From JAEYOM01 sp036260935 (GTDB taxonomy: Bacteria > Bacillota > Clostridia > Acetivibrionales > DTU013): 64,000 nt of DNA. The translations under genes and the position numbers were made by a program. Location of the stretch: assembly GCA_036260935.1 (NCBI GenBank), contig DATALQ010000013.1:61483-125482 (forward strand), written 5' to 3'. Below are positions 41,831-51,370 of the stretch, in pieces. Below the pieces are notes generated by a model. The model searched no databases. It was given only the letters and a program-made list of their open reading frames with translations, and was not told where the DNA came from. Position 1 is the stretch's first letter. Each line of letters starts with the position of its first letter.

Positions 41831-42802
41831 TTACTGGTCTATTTTGTCAAGATTGTGGCAGGCTACATGATGTCCCGGCATTACCTCTTTAAATTCAGGC
41901 TCCTGCTGTGCGCAAAGTTCAGTAGCATAACGGCAGCGGGTCCTGAAGCGGCATCCGGATGGCGGTTTCAACGGACTGGGAACATCGCCCTGCAAAACGA
42001 TCCTTTTCTTTTCGCGGCTTACGGCAGGATCCGCAATCGGAATAGCCGAAATCAACGATTTAGTGTAGGGATGCAGACTGTGGAAAGCCAGTTCGTTGCT
42101 CTCGGCCAGTTCGACCAGTTTACCGAGGTACATTACTCCGATCCTGCTGCTTATATGCTTGACCACGTTGAGATCATGTGCAATGAACAAATAAGTTAGT
42201 CCCAGCTGCTCCTGCAATTCTTCGAACATATTTACCACTTGGGCCTGTATTGAAACATCCAAAGCTGAAATAGGCTCGTCGCAGACAATAAATTCCGGGT
42301 TTACTGCCAGTGCGCGGGCAATACCGATTCTTTGACGCTGTCCTCCGGAAAATTCGTGAGGATAACGGTTCGCATGCTCACTGTTCAAGCCTACCCGCTC
42401 GAGCATTGCAATGATTCTTTCCTTACGCTCGCTCCTGTTGGATGCGAGCTTGTGTATATCAATCGCTTCGCCTACTATGTCACCGACGGTCATACGAGGA
42501 TCCAGACTTGCATACGGATCCTGGAAGACTATCTGCATTTTCCGGCGGTACGGCAGCATATTGGCTTTAGTTATATCCTTGCCATCATAAAATATCTGGC
42601 CAGAGGTAGGCTCATACAACCTGAGCAAGGTACGGCCGGTAGTTGTCTTTCCGCATCCGCTTTCACCTACAAGCCCGAGTGTTTCGCCCTTGTTTATATG
42701 GAAGCTGACGTCGTCCACCGCTTTTACATACAGCGGATGAAGGATGCTGCCTCCCGCATTGAAATACTGTTTAAGATTTTTTACTTCAACAAGTTTACTC
42801 AT
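41831..42802 (-). CDS. oppF: Oligopeptide ABC transporter ATPase OppF
   Basis: 323-aa ABC ATPase energising peptide import. Walker A GLVGESGCGKTTTGRTLL (about 40-57), signature FSGGQRQRIGIARAL (about 153-167) and Walker B FIVCDEPISALD (about 174-185) are present. The C-terminal oligopeptide/dipeptide motif follows, with the CRFRTRCRYATELC Cys cluster typical of OppD/F. It overlaps oppD by four bases. Confidence 0.95.
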   Translation of the reverse strand: MSKLVEVKNLKQYFNAGGSILHPLYVKAVDDVSFHINKGETLGLVGESGCGKTTTGRTLLRLYEPTSGQIFYDGKDITKANMLPYRRKMQIVFQDPYASLDPRMTVGDIVGEAIDIHKLASNRSERKERIIAMLERVGLNSEHANRYPHEFSGGQRQRIGIARALAVNPEFIVCDEPISALDVSIQAQVVNMFEELQEQLGLTYLFIAHDLNVVKHISSRIGVMYLGKLVELAESNELAFHSLHPYTKSLISAIPIADPAVSREKKRIVLQGDVPSPLKPPSGCRFRTRCRYATELCAQQEPEFKEVMPGHHVACHNLDKIDQ

Positions 42803-43800
42803 GATCTGCCCCCTCCCTGCATTACAGCTTCCTTCTGGAGGAGCCAGCAGGCGCTGTAGTGGCCCTCTGTTACGACTGTATAATCAGGCATCTGCTTCAT
42901 GCAGATCTTCATACAGTTCTCGCAGCGCGGCGCAAAAGGACAGCCTGCAGGCGGGTTGAGCATATCGACCGGCGTACCTTCGATAGGCACAAGCTTCTTA
43001 TGTTCCTTTTCAGTCAGCTTGGGTATGCTCCTAAGGAGCCCTTTAGTGTATTCATGCCTCGGGTTGTAAAATATCTCGTCCGTTGAACCGTACTCAACTA
43101 TTTTACCTGCATACATTACCGCAATTTTTTTGCACATGTTGGCAACAATACCCAGGTCGTGAGTAATCATAATTATGGACATACCTATTTTATTCTTAAG
43201 TTCTATCATTAATTCCAGTATCTGTGCCTGAATGGTAACGTCCAATGCGGTCGTCGGCTCGTCTGCTATGAGAAGCTTGGGCTCGCAGGCGAGCGCTATT
43301 GCAATCATGACCCTCTGGCGCATACCTCCTGACAATTCATGCGGATACTGCTTCAGTCTTTTTTCAGGTTCGTTGATGCCTACCAGTCTAAGAAGTTCAA
43401 TCGCACGTTCAGTGGCTTCTTTCTTGGTCTTGTTGGTATGCAACAGGATAACTTCCATGATCTGGTTGCCTATCGTATAAACCGGATTCAAGCTCGTCAT
43501 CGGGTCCTGGAAGATGATGCTGACTTCATTGCCGCGAATCTTCCGCATATCGTTCTCAGACATATCGTTGATCTTATGGCCGTTGAAATCTATAGTTCCG
43601 TCAACAATACGCCCCGGATATGCGGTAAGCCCCATAACCGAATAGGCAGTTACACTTTTTCCGCTGCCGCTTTCTCCGACTATGCCAAGCACATCGCCCT
43701 CTTCGAGCTTTATGGATACATCGTTCAGCGCTTTTACTTCGCCTGCCGGTGTAAAGAACGAGAGGCGCAGATTCTTTATATCAAGTAAATTTTCACTCAT
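42799..43800 (-). CDS. oppD: Oligopeptide ABC transporter ATPase OppD
   Basis: Second ATPase, 333 aa from ATG 43800 (GAGG eight bases upstream). Walker A GIVGESGSGKSVTAYSVM, signature LSGGMRQRVMIAIALA, Walker B LLIADEPTTALD and a Cys cluster CPFAPRCENCMKIC near the end (a possible Fe-S site as in other OppD). Coupled to oppF through an ATGA overlap. Confidence 0.95.
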   Translation of the reverse strand: MSENLLDIKNLRLSFFTPAGEVKALNDVSIKLEEGDVLGIVGESGSGKSVTAYSVMGLTAYPGRIVDGTIDFNGHKINDMSENDMRKIRGNEVSIIFQDPMTSLNPVYTIGNQIMEVILLHTNKTKKEATERAIELLRLVGINEPEKRLKQYPHELSGGMRQRVMIAIALACEPKLLIADEPTTALDVTIQAQILELMIELKNKIGMSIIMITHDLGIVANMCKKIAVMYAGKIVEYGSTDEIFYNPRHEYTKGLLRSIPKLTEKEHKKLVPIEGTPVDMLNPPAGCPFAPRCENCMKICMKQMPDYTVVTEGHYSACWLLQKEAVMQGGGRS

Positions 43801-43810
43801 CATTTTCACC

Positions 43811-44860
43811 TCAGTTCTTCAGTTTCGGGTCGAAAGCGTCTCTTAAGCCATCGCCGATCAGATTGAATGAAAGTATTATAAGGCTTATCATGATAGCGGG
43901 CGCCAGCAGCCTGTACGGGTAGCTGGTAATACCCCCTATGGCCTGCGAAGCCATCGAGCCGAGACTGGGCATCGGAGCCGCGACGCCTATCCCGATAAAA
44001 CTAAGGAAGCTTTCGGTAAATATCGAAGAAGGAATCTGCAGCGTAGTCGTTACAATCAGAGTTCCCATACAGTTGGTCAACAGATGTTTTCCAATGATCC
44101 TGCCGTTGCTTGCACCGAGTGCCTTCGCAGCTGTTACGAATTCCTGCTCTTTTAGCGTAAGGATCTGGCTTCGCACTATACGTGCCATACCTACCCAGTA
44201 CAGGAGTGCAAATACTATGAATATGCAGATCAAGCCAACGCCTATTCTGTTTATCCAGTCAAAACCGGGCATGTTGTTTGCAAGGTTGACAAGCGGGAAT
44301 TTTAAAGTAACCATCAGCAGTATGATGACAAGAATATCCGGTACTGTGTAAATGATATCGACAACACGCATCATTATCATGTCGGTCTTGCCGCCGAAGT
44401 AGCCCGCTATTGCGCCGTATATGGAACCTATGAGGAGTACCATCAGGCTCGCGACAATACCTACCAGCAGAGATACTCTGCTGCCCATCATGAGGCGTAT
44501 CATTGTATCACGTCCGAGAGAGTCGGTTCCCATAAAATGAGGGAAAACGCTTTCTCCCTGAGCCTTAAGCCCGATCTCCTGCTGTGAATATTGCATAGGC
44601 GCGAGATTCTCGCTTCCTCTAATCTGCTGTTCGTAGGTATATGGATAAAAGCTAGGAACAATAAAGGCAAATATCAATACTAATATAATTACAGCCAGAC
44701 TTACCATTGCGATATTGTTTTTCCTGAACCGGCGAAGACCGTCCTTCCAAAAGCTCACGCTCTGGCGCATAACAACGAGGCTCTGTCTTTCTTCCTTTCC
44801 GGCGGGTAGGAAATCCGAAACATCCAATTGCATACTAAGGGGTTTTTTCATATCAATCAT
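43811..44860 (-). CDS. oppC: Oligopeptide ABC transporter permease OppC
   Basis: Inner-membrane permease, 349 aa, with an N-terminal hydrophilic extension (about 1-45) before the first helix (NIAMVSLAVIILVLIFAFIV) and five further helices. The EAA loop is ALGASNGRIIGKHLL. The HFMGTDSLGRD segment (about 107-117) is typical of OppC/DppC. Pairs with OppB. Confidence 0.94.
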   Translation of the reverse strand: MIDMKKPLSMQLDVSDFLPAGKEERQSLVVMRQSVSFWKDGLRRFRKNNIAMVSLAVIILVLIFAFIVPSFYPYTYEQQIRGSENLAPMQYSQQEIGLKAQGESVFPHFMGTDSLGRDTMIRLMMGSRVSLLVGIVASLMVLLIGSIYGAIAGYFGGKTDMIMMRVVDIIYTVPDILVIILLMVTLKFPLVNLANNMPGFDWINRIGVGLICIFIVFALLYWVGMARIVRSQILTLKEQEFVTAAKALGASNGRIIGKHLLTNCMGTLIVTTTLQIPSSIFTESFLSFIGIGVAAPMPSLGSMASQAIGGITSYPYRLLAPAIMISLIILSFNLIGDGLRDAFDPKLKN

Positions 44861-44876
44861 TAGTCGCCATCGCTCC

Positions 44877-45797
44877 CTATTTCAGTTTAATACGCGGATC
44901 TATCACCTTGTAGGCTATATCTACAAGCATGTTCATCACAATAATCAACGCGGCAAGGAATATCGTAGTGCCCATAATGAGCGGGTAATCCCTGTCGGTT
45001 ATCGAACTGATAAATGCACTGCCCAGTCCGGGTATCGTGAATATTTTTTCAACAATAAAGCTTCCTGTAAGGGTGTATGCAAGAAGCGGTCCAAGGTACG
45101 TAACAACAGGCAGTATGGCGTTGCGAAGCGCATGCTTGAACAGTATCACATACTGAGTAAGCCCTTTGGCCTTCGCAGTCCTCATATAGTCCTGTCCCAG
45201 AACTTCCAGCATACTCGAGCGCATCAGCCTGGATATATAGGATGCTGGATAAAATGAAAGTGCTAATACCGGCATTATATAGTGCAGCGGCGTTGCGAGG
45301 CCGTAAGTCGGCAGAAGATCGAGTTTGACGCTAAGCACGACCATCAGAACTACCGATACCACAAAGCTCGGCACAGCTATACCGAAGGTCGAGAACACTA
45401 TGATCACATTGTCTATCCATTTACCACGGTTCAACGCTGCGATACTTCCAAGAGGGATGCCGATCAGCAGTGCAATCAGTATTGCAAGTCCGCCGATGCG
45501 TGCGGATACCGGAAAGCCTCTGGAAATTATCTGGTTTACCGTACGCCCCCTTTGCTTCAGGGATGGTCCAAGATCTCCCTGGAAAAACGCCTTTACCATA
45601 TAGTTTTTGTATTGTACGATTTTAGGCTGATCAAGACCGTATTTGGCATTCATCGCCTTTAAAGTAGCAGCAGACGGAGCCTTTTCAGAAAGAAACGGAC
45701 CTCCGGGAACCAAATACATCAGCGTGAAGGTTATAGTTGAAACCAACCATAGTGTAACGATTGAAAGTAAAACTCTCTTTATTACGTATTTCAGCAT
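44877..45797 (-). CDS. oppB: Oligopeptide ABC transporter permease OppB
   Basis: 306-aa permease, first gene of the opp operon. The opening KYVIKRVLLSIVTLWLVSTI is a transmembrane helix. The KYGLDQPKIVQYKNYMVKAF and FQGDLGPSLKQRGRTVNQII segments, and the EAA loop (AKAKGLTQYVILFKHALRNA), are typical. AGGGGTG precedes the ATG. Confidence 0.95.
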   Translation of the reverse strand: MLKYVIKRVLLSIVTLWLVSTITFTLMYLVPGGPFLSEKAPSAATLKAMNAKYGLDQPKIVQYKNYMVKAFFQGDLGPSLKQRGRTVNQIISRGFPVSARIGGLAILIALLIGIPLGSIAALNRGKWIDNVIIVFSTFGIAVPSFVVSVVLMVVLSVKLDLLPTYGLATPLHYIMPVLALSFYPASYISRLMRSSMLEVLGQDYMRTAKAKGLTQYVILFKHALRNAILPVVTYLGPLLAYTLTGSFIVEKIFTIPGLGSAFISSITDRDYPLIMGTTIFLAALIIVMNMLVDIAYKVIDPRIKLK

Positions 45798-45873
45798 TAA
45801 GACACCCCTTTTGATCTATGTAAAAGATTTAGCGGCAACAATTCGTTATATTTAGTAGCAAACTTTAGTTTAC

Positions 45874-45902
45874 ATAATACATTATAATTATAGCCAGTGC
45901 AA
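45874..45902 (-). promoter_or_regulatory. Sigma-A promoter of the opp operon
   Basis: TTGCAC, 17-bp spacer, TATTAT on the minus strand, 77 bases before the oppB start. The 515-bp gap 45798-46312 also holds a palindrome at 45930 and the leuB terminator; the rest is AT-rich with no ORF. Confidence 0.6.
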
Positions 45903-45929
45903 TGCTAATTACTTTCCAGCAGGTCTTAC

Positions 45930-45954
45930 TCACAAACGAAAAAAAGGTTTGTGA
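45930..45954. promoter_or_regulatory. Operator-like palindrome upstream of opp
   Basis: TCACAAAC and GTTTGTGA form a perfect 8-bp inverted repeat with a 9-base A-rich spacer, about 28 bases upstream of the predicted -35. It may bind a regulator; no family is implied. Confidence 0.4.
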
Positions 45955-46209
45955 AATAAATCTCCGGGAACCTAAACACCCTTGTTTATCCCATTGACCA
46001 CAAACTGGACAGCAATAATATACTATCAGTAATCATGCGCCTTTTCAATGGGTTACATAAAATGTATATTTATTCATCAGTATAAACAAATCTTAAAAAA
46101 ATTGCCTGAATCAACAACTGTGTGCTGCCACATTAATAAAAGATAATTTTTTTACACATAAGTTTTTTAGTGCAAACCAATCATTCTTCAAGCATCCAGA
46201 TAAAGGCTT

Positions 46210-46238
46210 AAAGAGAAAAGACCGGTAATTATCCGGTC
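46210..46238 (-). terminator. Terminator after leuB
   Basis: The stem GACCGG/CCGGTC is followed by TTTTCTCTTT on the minus strand, 75 bases past leuB. Confidence 0.7.
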
Positions 46239-46312
46239 GTATGTTGCTAAAAAAATTAGGAAATATTCGTGTATATTCAATTATATGCTATTATATCCAT
46301 AAATAGTCCAAG

Positions 46313-47392
46313 TTAAAAAGAGATGATCTCTTCCGCGATCAGACCGCCCATTTCACGGGTACCGACAGTTTTGCAGCCTGCAGCAGCAATGTCGGCTGTT
46401 CTGTATCCGTGATCGAGTACATTCTTTACTGCATATTCTATCATATCCGCAGCCTTAACCTGATTTAGCGAATATCTGAGCAGCATTCCGGCTGACAGGA
46501 TCGTGGCGATAGGGTTGGCCTTATCCTGACCCGCGATATCGGGAGCCGAGCCGTGAATGGGCTCATACAGGCCGAGAGTCCCGCTGCCAAGACTGGCTGA
46601 CGGCAGCATGCCTATCGAACCCGTAATCATGGACGCTTCATCGGAAAGTATATCTCCGAAAAGGTTGGAGGTAACTATGACATCGAACTGCCGCGGATTC
46701 CTTACAAGCTGCATTGCGGCATTATCGACGTAAAGATGGTTAAGAGTTATCCCGGGAAATTCCTTTGAAACTCTAACAACGACCTCGCGCCAGAGTCTGG
46801 AACTCTCAAGGACATTGGCCTTGTCAACGGATGTAACAATCCCGCGGCGCTTTCCTGCCGCAGCGAATGCCAGCCTTGCTATCCTCTCGATTTCAGCAGT
46901 ATTGTATTTCTCCGTATCGAAGGCAGCCTCCACGGAGCCCTCTTTTGTCCTGCCGCGCTCGCCGAAATAGATGCCGCCTGTCAGTTCCCTGACAACGAGT
47001 ATGTCGATGTTTTCTCCGATGATCTCCGATTTGAGCGGGGAAGCATCTCTCAGGGCGTTGTATATTATTGCAGGCCGCAGATTTGCAAAAAGGCCCAATC
47101 CGGCCCTTATCCCCAGCAGACCCGCTTCCGGTCCTTTTCCGCCGGGAAGGCCCTCCCATTCCGGGCCTCCCACTGCGCCCAACAATACGGCATCGCTTTC
47201 CCTTGCCGCCTTGAGCGTAGCTTCAGGCAGAGGCTGTCCACAGGCGTCTATAGCGCAGCCGCCCATCAATTCATAATCGAACTCGAACTGTATATTCAAC
47301 CTGCCGCCGACAGTTTCCAGAACTTCAACAGCCTGGTCGACAACTTCGGGGCCAATACCGTCCCCTTTTAGCACGGTTATTCTATAATTCAC
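46313..47392 (-). CDS. leuB: 3-isopropylmalate dehydrogenase
   Basis: NAD-dependent oxidative decarboxylase of the leucine pathway, 359 aa. It starts with GTG at 47392 (GGAGG eight bases upstream). Visible motifs: LKGDGIGPEVVDQAVEVL (about 8-25), VVRELTGGIYFGERGR (substrate Arg, about 133-148), and the metal and NAD regions SNLFGDILSDEASMITGSIG (about 237-256) and YEPIHGSAPDIAGQDKANP (about 273-291). Last in leuCDB. Confidence 0.96.
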   Translation of the reverse strand: MNYRITVLKGDGIGPEVVDQAVEVLETVGGRLNIQFEFDYELMGGCAIDACGQPLPEATLKAARESDAVLLGAVGGPEWEGLPGGKGPEAGLLGIRAGLGLFANLRPAIIYNALRDASPLKSEIIGENIDILVVRELTGGIYFGERGRTKEGSVEAAFDTEKYNTAEIERIARLAFAAAGKRRGIVTSVDKANVLESSRLWREVVVRVSKEFPGITLNHLYVDNAAMQLVRNPRQFDVIVTSNLFGDILSDEASMITGSIGMLPSASLGSGTLGLYEPIHGSAPDIAGQDKANPIATILSAGMLLRYSLNQVKAADMIEYAVKNVLDHGYRTADIAAAGCKTVGTREMGGLIAEEIISF

Positions 47393-47404
47393 AATATGCC
47401 CCTC

Positions 47405-47893
47405 CTATACCTGCTGCCTGATGTATGCTATCAGACCGTCGGCTGCAACAATCTTCTGCATGAATTCCGGAAATGGAACCCCTTTATAGGAAACATTCTT
47501 AGTGAGATCGGTTATGCGGCCCGTATCCAGATCGATTTCCAGTTCATCTCCCTCGGATATCCCGGCGGCCGCTTCAGGACATTCTATGATTGGCAGCCCA
47601 ATATTTATTGCATTTCGGTAAAATATTCTTGCAAAAGTCTCTGCAATGACACAGGAAATGCCGGACGCCTTTATCGCTATGGGTGCGTGCTCTCTGGACG
47701 AACCGCAGCCAAAGTTACTCCCCGCCACCATGATATCGCCCTTTCCCACCCTTTTGACAAAACCTGCGTCAAGATCTTCCATACAGTGGGAGGCAAGCTC
47801 CGCGGGATCGGACGTATTCAGATACCTTGCCGGTATTATTACGTCCGTATCCACATTGTTTCCGTATTTTATAACATTACCATGAATTTTCAA
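47405..47893 (-). CDS. leuD: 3-isopropylmalate dehydratase small subunit
   Basis: Swivel-domain subunit of isopropylmalate isomerase, 162 aa. It starts with TTG at 47893, eight bases after GGAGG. NNVDTDVIIPARYL (about 11-24) and the substrate loop MVAGSNFGCGSSREHAPIAI (about 55-74) are diagnostic. Works with LeuC. Confidence 0.95.
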   Translation of the reverse strand: MKIHGNVIKYGNNVDTDVIIPARYLNTSDPAELASHCMEDLDAGFVKRVGKGDIMVAGSNFGCGSSREHAPIAIKASGISCVIAETFARIFYRNAINIGLPIIECPEAAAGISEGDELEIDLDTGRITDLTKNVSYKGVPFPEFMQKIVAADGLIAYIRQQV

Positions 47894-47911
47894 TTCAGAT
47901 ACCTCCCATCA

Positions 47912-49195
47912 TTACAGTTCGTCCGGCGACGCTATCCTGCCCGCCACAGCCGAAGCTGCCGCTATTGCAGGGCTCGCCAGGTATACTTCGCTCTCAGGAT
48001 GTCCCATCCTGCCGACAAAATTTCTGTTTGTAGTAGCTACTGCCCGTTCACCCTTGGCAAGAATGCCCATATGCCCTCCGAGGCACGGTCCGCAGGTAGG
48101 CGTGCTGACTGCTGCTCCGGCATCGACGAATATGTCGAACAGGCCTTCGTTCATAGCCTGCTTCCATATTTTCTGCGTGGCGGGGATTATGATGCACCTT
48201 ACATCGCTGTGAACCCTGCGGCCTTTAAGGATGGCTGCCGCAACACGAAGGTCCTCGAGCCTGCCGTTTGTGCAGGAGCCGATTATGACCTGATCGATCC
48301 TTATGTCGCCTACCTTGTCGATGGTCCTCGCCTTGTCCGGTAAAGGCGGAAAGGCGACTGTAGGCTTTACCTCTGCCAGGTCGACAATGTAGCTTTCACT
48401 GTAGACTGCGTCCTCATCCGGCTCATATACCTTATACTCCCTTGCTGAATGCTCCCTCGCATATACCAAAGTCTTTTCATCAACCTCGAATATGCCGTTT
48501 TTCGCACCGGCTTCTATAGCCATATTGGCCATGGAGAACCTGTCGTCCATCGAAAGATAAGCAAGTCCGTCTCCCGTGAATTCCATCGACTTGTAAAGGG
48601 CGCCGTCTACACCTATCATCCCTATGATATGAAGGATCACATCCTTGCCGCTAACCCATTTGCCGGGTTTTCCCCTGAGTTCGAACCTTATTGCCTCGGG
48701 GACCTTGAACCAGGCCTCTCCGGTTGCCATTCCGGCAGCCATGTCCGTGCTGCCGACCCCGGTCGAAAAAGCACCGAGAGCGCCATAGGTACATGTATGA
48801 GAATCGGCGCCTATGACCACATCACCGGGCACCACAAGGCCTTTTTCCGGCAGAAGGGCATGCTCCACACCCATTTGCCCGACTTCGAAATAATTCACTA
48901 TTCCCATTTCCCGTGAGAATTCCCTTATATACTTCACCTGTTCTGCAGATTTGATATCCTTGTTCGGTGTAAAATGATCGGGAACTATAGCAATTTTGTT
49001 TTTGTCGAAAACATGGTCCAGGCCGATTTTTCTGAATTCCTTGACAGCAACGGGAGCTGTAATGTCATTTCCAAGCACCATATCAAGCCGGGCCATAATG
49101 AGCTGCCCCGCTTCAACCCTGTCTAGTCCCGCATGGGCGGCAAGGATCTTTTGAGTCATTGTCATCCCTCTGCTGCCTGAATCGTTGTTCTGCAT
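47912..49195 (-). CDS. leuC: 3-isopropylmalate dehydratase large subunit
   Basis: Aconitase-family [4Fe-4S] subunit. Start at ATG 49195, eight bases after GGAGG (427 aa); the longer ORF to 49252 is spurious because its extra residues are translated from hairpin repeat R3. ADSHTCTYGALGAFSTGVGS and the cluster Cys in IGSCTNGRLEDLRVAA and PTCGPCLGGHMG are present. R3 lies between a possible TATAAT (49268-49273) and the ribosome-binding site, so it would be in the leader. No T-box seen. Confidence 0.95.
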   Translation of the reverse strand: MQNNDSGSRGMTMTQKILAAHAGLDRVEAGQLIMARLDMVLGNDITAPVAVKEFRKIGLDHVFDKNKIAIVPDHFTPNKDIKSAEQVKYIREFSREMGIVNYFEVGQMGVEHALLPEKGLVVPGDVVIGADSHTCTYGALGAFSTGVGSTDMAAGMATGEAWFKVPEAIRFELRGKPGKWVSGKDVILHIIGMIGVDGALYKSMEFTGDGLAYLSMDDRFSMANMAIEAGAKNGIFEVDEKTLVYAREHSAREYKVYEPDEDAVYSESYIVDLAEVKPTVAFPPLPDKARTIDKVGDIRIDQVIIGSCTNGRLEDLRVAAAILKGRRVHSDVRCIIIPATQKIWKQAMNEGLFDIFVDAGAAVSTPTCGPCLGGHMGILAKGERAVATTNRNFVGRMGHPESEVYLASPAIAAASAVAGRIASPDEL

Positions 49196-49211
49196 AATGT
49201 ATCCCTCCCGT

Positions 49212-49254
49212 GAATGTTTTAAATGAAATCCGCGCCTTGAGGCGCTAAACATCC
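49212..49254 (-). repeat. R3 hairpin repeat, copy 2
   Basis: GGATGTTTAGCGCC, TCAAGGCGCGGATTTCAT and AAAACATTC repeat the copy at 24213-24255 with changes mainly in loops and at one end. It ends six bases before the leuC Shine-Dalgarno. Confidence 0.75.
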
Positions 49255-49399
49255 TCCATATTCAAAGATTATACCGCCTGCCGTTTTATGATTCTTCCTG
49301 TTACTTACTGTTATTCTGCTACAATATTCATGTTTTTTGTCGTAGGGGGTAAGTTATTACTACGGCCGGCAATATTTAAAGAACATACTTCAAGACAGC

Positions 49400-50287
49400 T
49401 TAATTTACGTGCTTTTTCCTATATTGGAGGGGTGTCAGACTGGTGTATTTCTTGAACATCTCGTTAAATCGTTGCTGATTCGAAAAACCCACGCTTAAGG
49501 CTATATCGCTGATTTTAAGGCCCGTGTCGGACAGCAGCTCCTTTGCCCTGTCGATGCGGACCTTCAGTAAATAATTGATTGGACTCATGCCCGTTTCTTC
49601 CTTGAATGCCCTGGTAAAATAACTCGGGCTCAGGAAAACGAACTTGGCTATATCTCCGAGCGAAATATCCCTTTCAAAATTAGTGTGTATGAAATTCACG
49701 GAGATCCCGATCAACTCCTTGAGTTTGGGACTTTTAGACTTGATACTGTTCTCCCATTCCATTTTCAGGGCGCGTGAAAGCAGCACGAAAAGCTCCAGTA
49801 TCAGCAGATAGTTCAGGAAATCGCTGCCCGGTTCACTGCTCTCGCGTTCTTTCAATATGCGGTTCAGTAGAACGACTATCTCGTTTTTCTGGCTGACTTT
49901 CAGGGTGATGTAAGGTCTGGTTTCCCTGCTGCTTATAAAGTTCAGGAAATCCTCGAGCGGGATTTCTGAAAATTCACCGCTGATCCTGTTTTCAAACGTA
50001 AAATTAAGGACTATGAATTCACAGCCATTCTCAGACTTGACAATAAATTTGTGATATTGCAGAGGCTTGATTATAACAATATCGTTAGGACCAAGTGTCA
50101 CAGGCTGGCCTGATATCTCAAATACGGCATAGCCCTTCTTCATGTAAACCATCTCATAATTTTCATGACGGTTCGGTTCCATGGACCAGGTTATGTCCTG
50201 AATTCTTTCGAGCGATTTTACTATGACCGGCAGGAAGCTGGATGAATTCAGCAGCCCTTCCCATGCCTTCGGCAGAAGCTTATCCAT
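49400..50287 (-). CDS. AraC-family transcriptional regulator
   Basis: 295 aa with an N-terminal cupin-like sensor (about 25-115; MEPNRHENYEMVYMKKGYA) and a C-terminal double HTH (about 195-293; DISLGDIAKFVFLSPSYFTR and LKISDIALSVGFSNQQRFNE, then FKKYTSLTPLQYRKKH). GGAGG precedes the ATG. It probably senses a small molecule, often a sugar; targets are unknown. It stands between leuC and ydbC on the same strand without obvious coupling. Confidence 0.9.
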   Translation of the reverse strand: MDKLLPKAWEGLLNSSSFLPVIVKSLERIQDITWSMEPNRHENYEMVYMKKGYAVFEISGQPVTLGPNDIVIIKPLQYHKFIVKSENGCEFIVLNFTFENRISGEFSEIPLEDFLNFISSRETRPYITLKVSQKNEIVVLLNRILKERESSEPGSDFLNYLLILELFVLLSRALKMEWENSIKSKSPKLKELIGISVNFIHTNFERDISLGDIAKFVFLSPSYFTRAFKEETGMSPINYLLKVRIDRAKELLSDTGLKISDIALSVGFSNQQRFNEMFKKYTSLTPLQYRKKHVN

Positions 50288-50406
50288 TACTTCACCTCCG
50301 CATATAAGCTGAAAATGACATTTCTCAGTGCAATAAAATTATAACCCAAATACAGGTAATTGTCACGTGGGATGCATTGGCAGATAAATGAGAAAAAAGA
50401 GGCCCA

Positions 50407-50643
50407 TCAGGCCTCCATTTCGTCCATCTCTATATTATCAAGCAGCTTTTTGAGTTCTTCCACTTCATTGCGGTTGAGCGTCACTCCCTTGCCCATCTTT
50501 TCGTGTGTTTCATCCCAATCCCGTATGTCGAACTTCGGCTTGCGGTCATTCCAGCTTACAAGATTTACTTCCTTTTTCCAGCCCTTGGTGCCTTCTCCTA
50601 TAACACCTATGTGTTTTTTGATCTCAAACTTCAGATCTGCCAT
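50407..50643 (-). CDS. YdbC/PC4-like ssDNA-binding protein
   Basis: 78 aa of the PC4 (transcriptional coactivator p15) family found in Firmicutes as YdbC, a dimeric single-stranded DNA binder. Typical text: ADLKFEIKKHIGVIGEGTKG, VNLVSWNDRKPKFDIRDWDE, HEKMGKGVTLNRNEVEELKK. GGAGG precedes the ATG. It follows the pilus operon by 28 bp and may be transcribed with it. Confidence 0.9.
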   Translation of the reverse strand: MADLKFEIKKHIGVIGEGTKGWKKEVNLVSWNDRKPKFDIRDWDETHEKMGKGVTLNRNEVEELKKLLDNIEMDEMEA

Positions 50644-50671
50644 TTAAAAATCCTCCAATGCTATTTTTTGT

Positions 50672-51349
50672 TTACTCTCCAGGAATGCAGCAAAGCTCGA
50701 GCTTCCCGTTGCTTTTTGCGTAAGCCAGGAAAACCGCCTGCTCCTGCGTCACTTCAAATGATACATACCTGGGTATCTTTCCTTCCTCGGCCACATCTGT
50801 CAACTGCCCGTCTTCGTCCATAATACCGGCAACACGAACATTTTTCATCACCCTGACTCCGTTTGGTGCAGGCGGTACAATTGAAACCCCTTCGGCCTGC
50901 GGTGTCTGTTCATTTTCTTCTCCTGGGTTGGGTATATATATTATATCAACGAACTGCCTTTCTGAAAACTGCCAGCCGTTTGCCTGATCGATCTTCAAAT
51001 CCGCTGAAAACAGCCTCTTGCTTTTATCTGCGGCCTTGGCTATGTTACGCCCGTTAATAGACAGTCTGGCTTTCAGAAGCATCTCCCCTTCGACCAGATC
51101 TATAGTCGGTCTTTTGCCAAGCGCTTCGCCGGTGTTTCCGACAGCGTCGGGGTGGACCGCACTGCTGTCAGTTTCCCTGAGTTCGAGCATGTCCGCCGTA
51201 ATTAAAGTGCCAGCGGGTATATCGGCTTTTATGAAGACTATCTTTTCCTTTTTGTCATAGCCGGCGGCATTTGTGACTATCGCCAGCTCTGCAGCAACCA
51301 GCAGTACTACTATGACAAGAGCTGCACCGATCCATCCGAACCTTTTCAT
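50672..51349 (-). CDS. SAF-domain pilus assembly protein (CpaB/RcpC-like)
   Basis: 225 aa from ATG 51349 (GAGG nine bases upstream). N-terminal anchor (WIGAALVIVVLLVAAELAIV, about 5-25), then a SAF domain (about 38-110; VFIKADIPAGTLITADMLEL). CpaB-type proteins assist Flp pilus assembly outside the membrane, and SAF domains are thought to bind glycans. Last structural gene of the Tad operon. Confidence 0.8.
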   Translation of the reverse strand: MKRFGWIGAALVIVVLLVAAELAIVTNAAGYDKKEKIVFIKADIPAGTLITADMLELRETDSSAVHPDAVGNTGEALGKRPTIDLVEGEMLLKARLSINGRNIAKAADKSKRLFSADLKIDQANGWQFSERQFVDIIYIPNPGEENEQTPQAEGVSIVPPAPNGVRVMKNVRVAGIMDEDGQLTDVAEEGKIPRYVSFEVTQEQAVFLAYAKSNGKLELCCIPGE

Positions 51350-51370
51350 GTACTTCAGCCTCATTCCGAA

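Noticed and set aside
47396..48343. 315-codon plus-strand ORF
   Set aside because: Antisense to leuD and leuC, with no recognisable motif.
49196..49252. Longer leuC starting at 49252
   Set aside because: The added residues are a translation of hairpin repeat R3; the ATG at 49195 has a strong SD.
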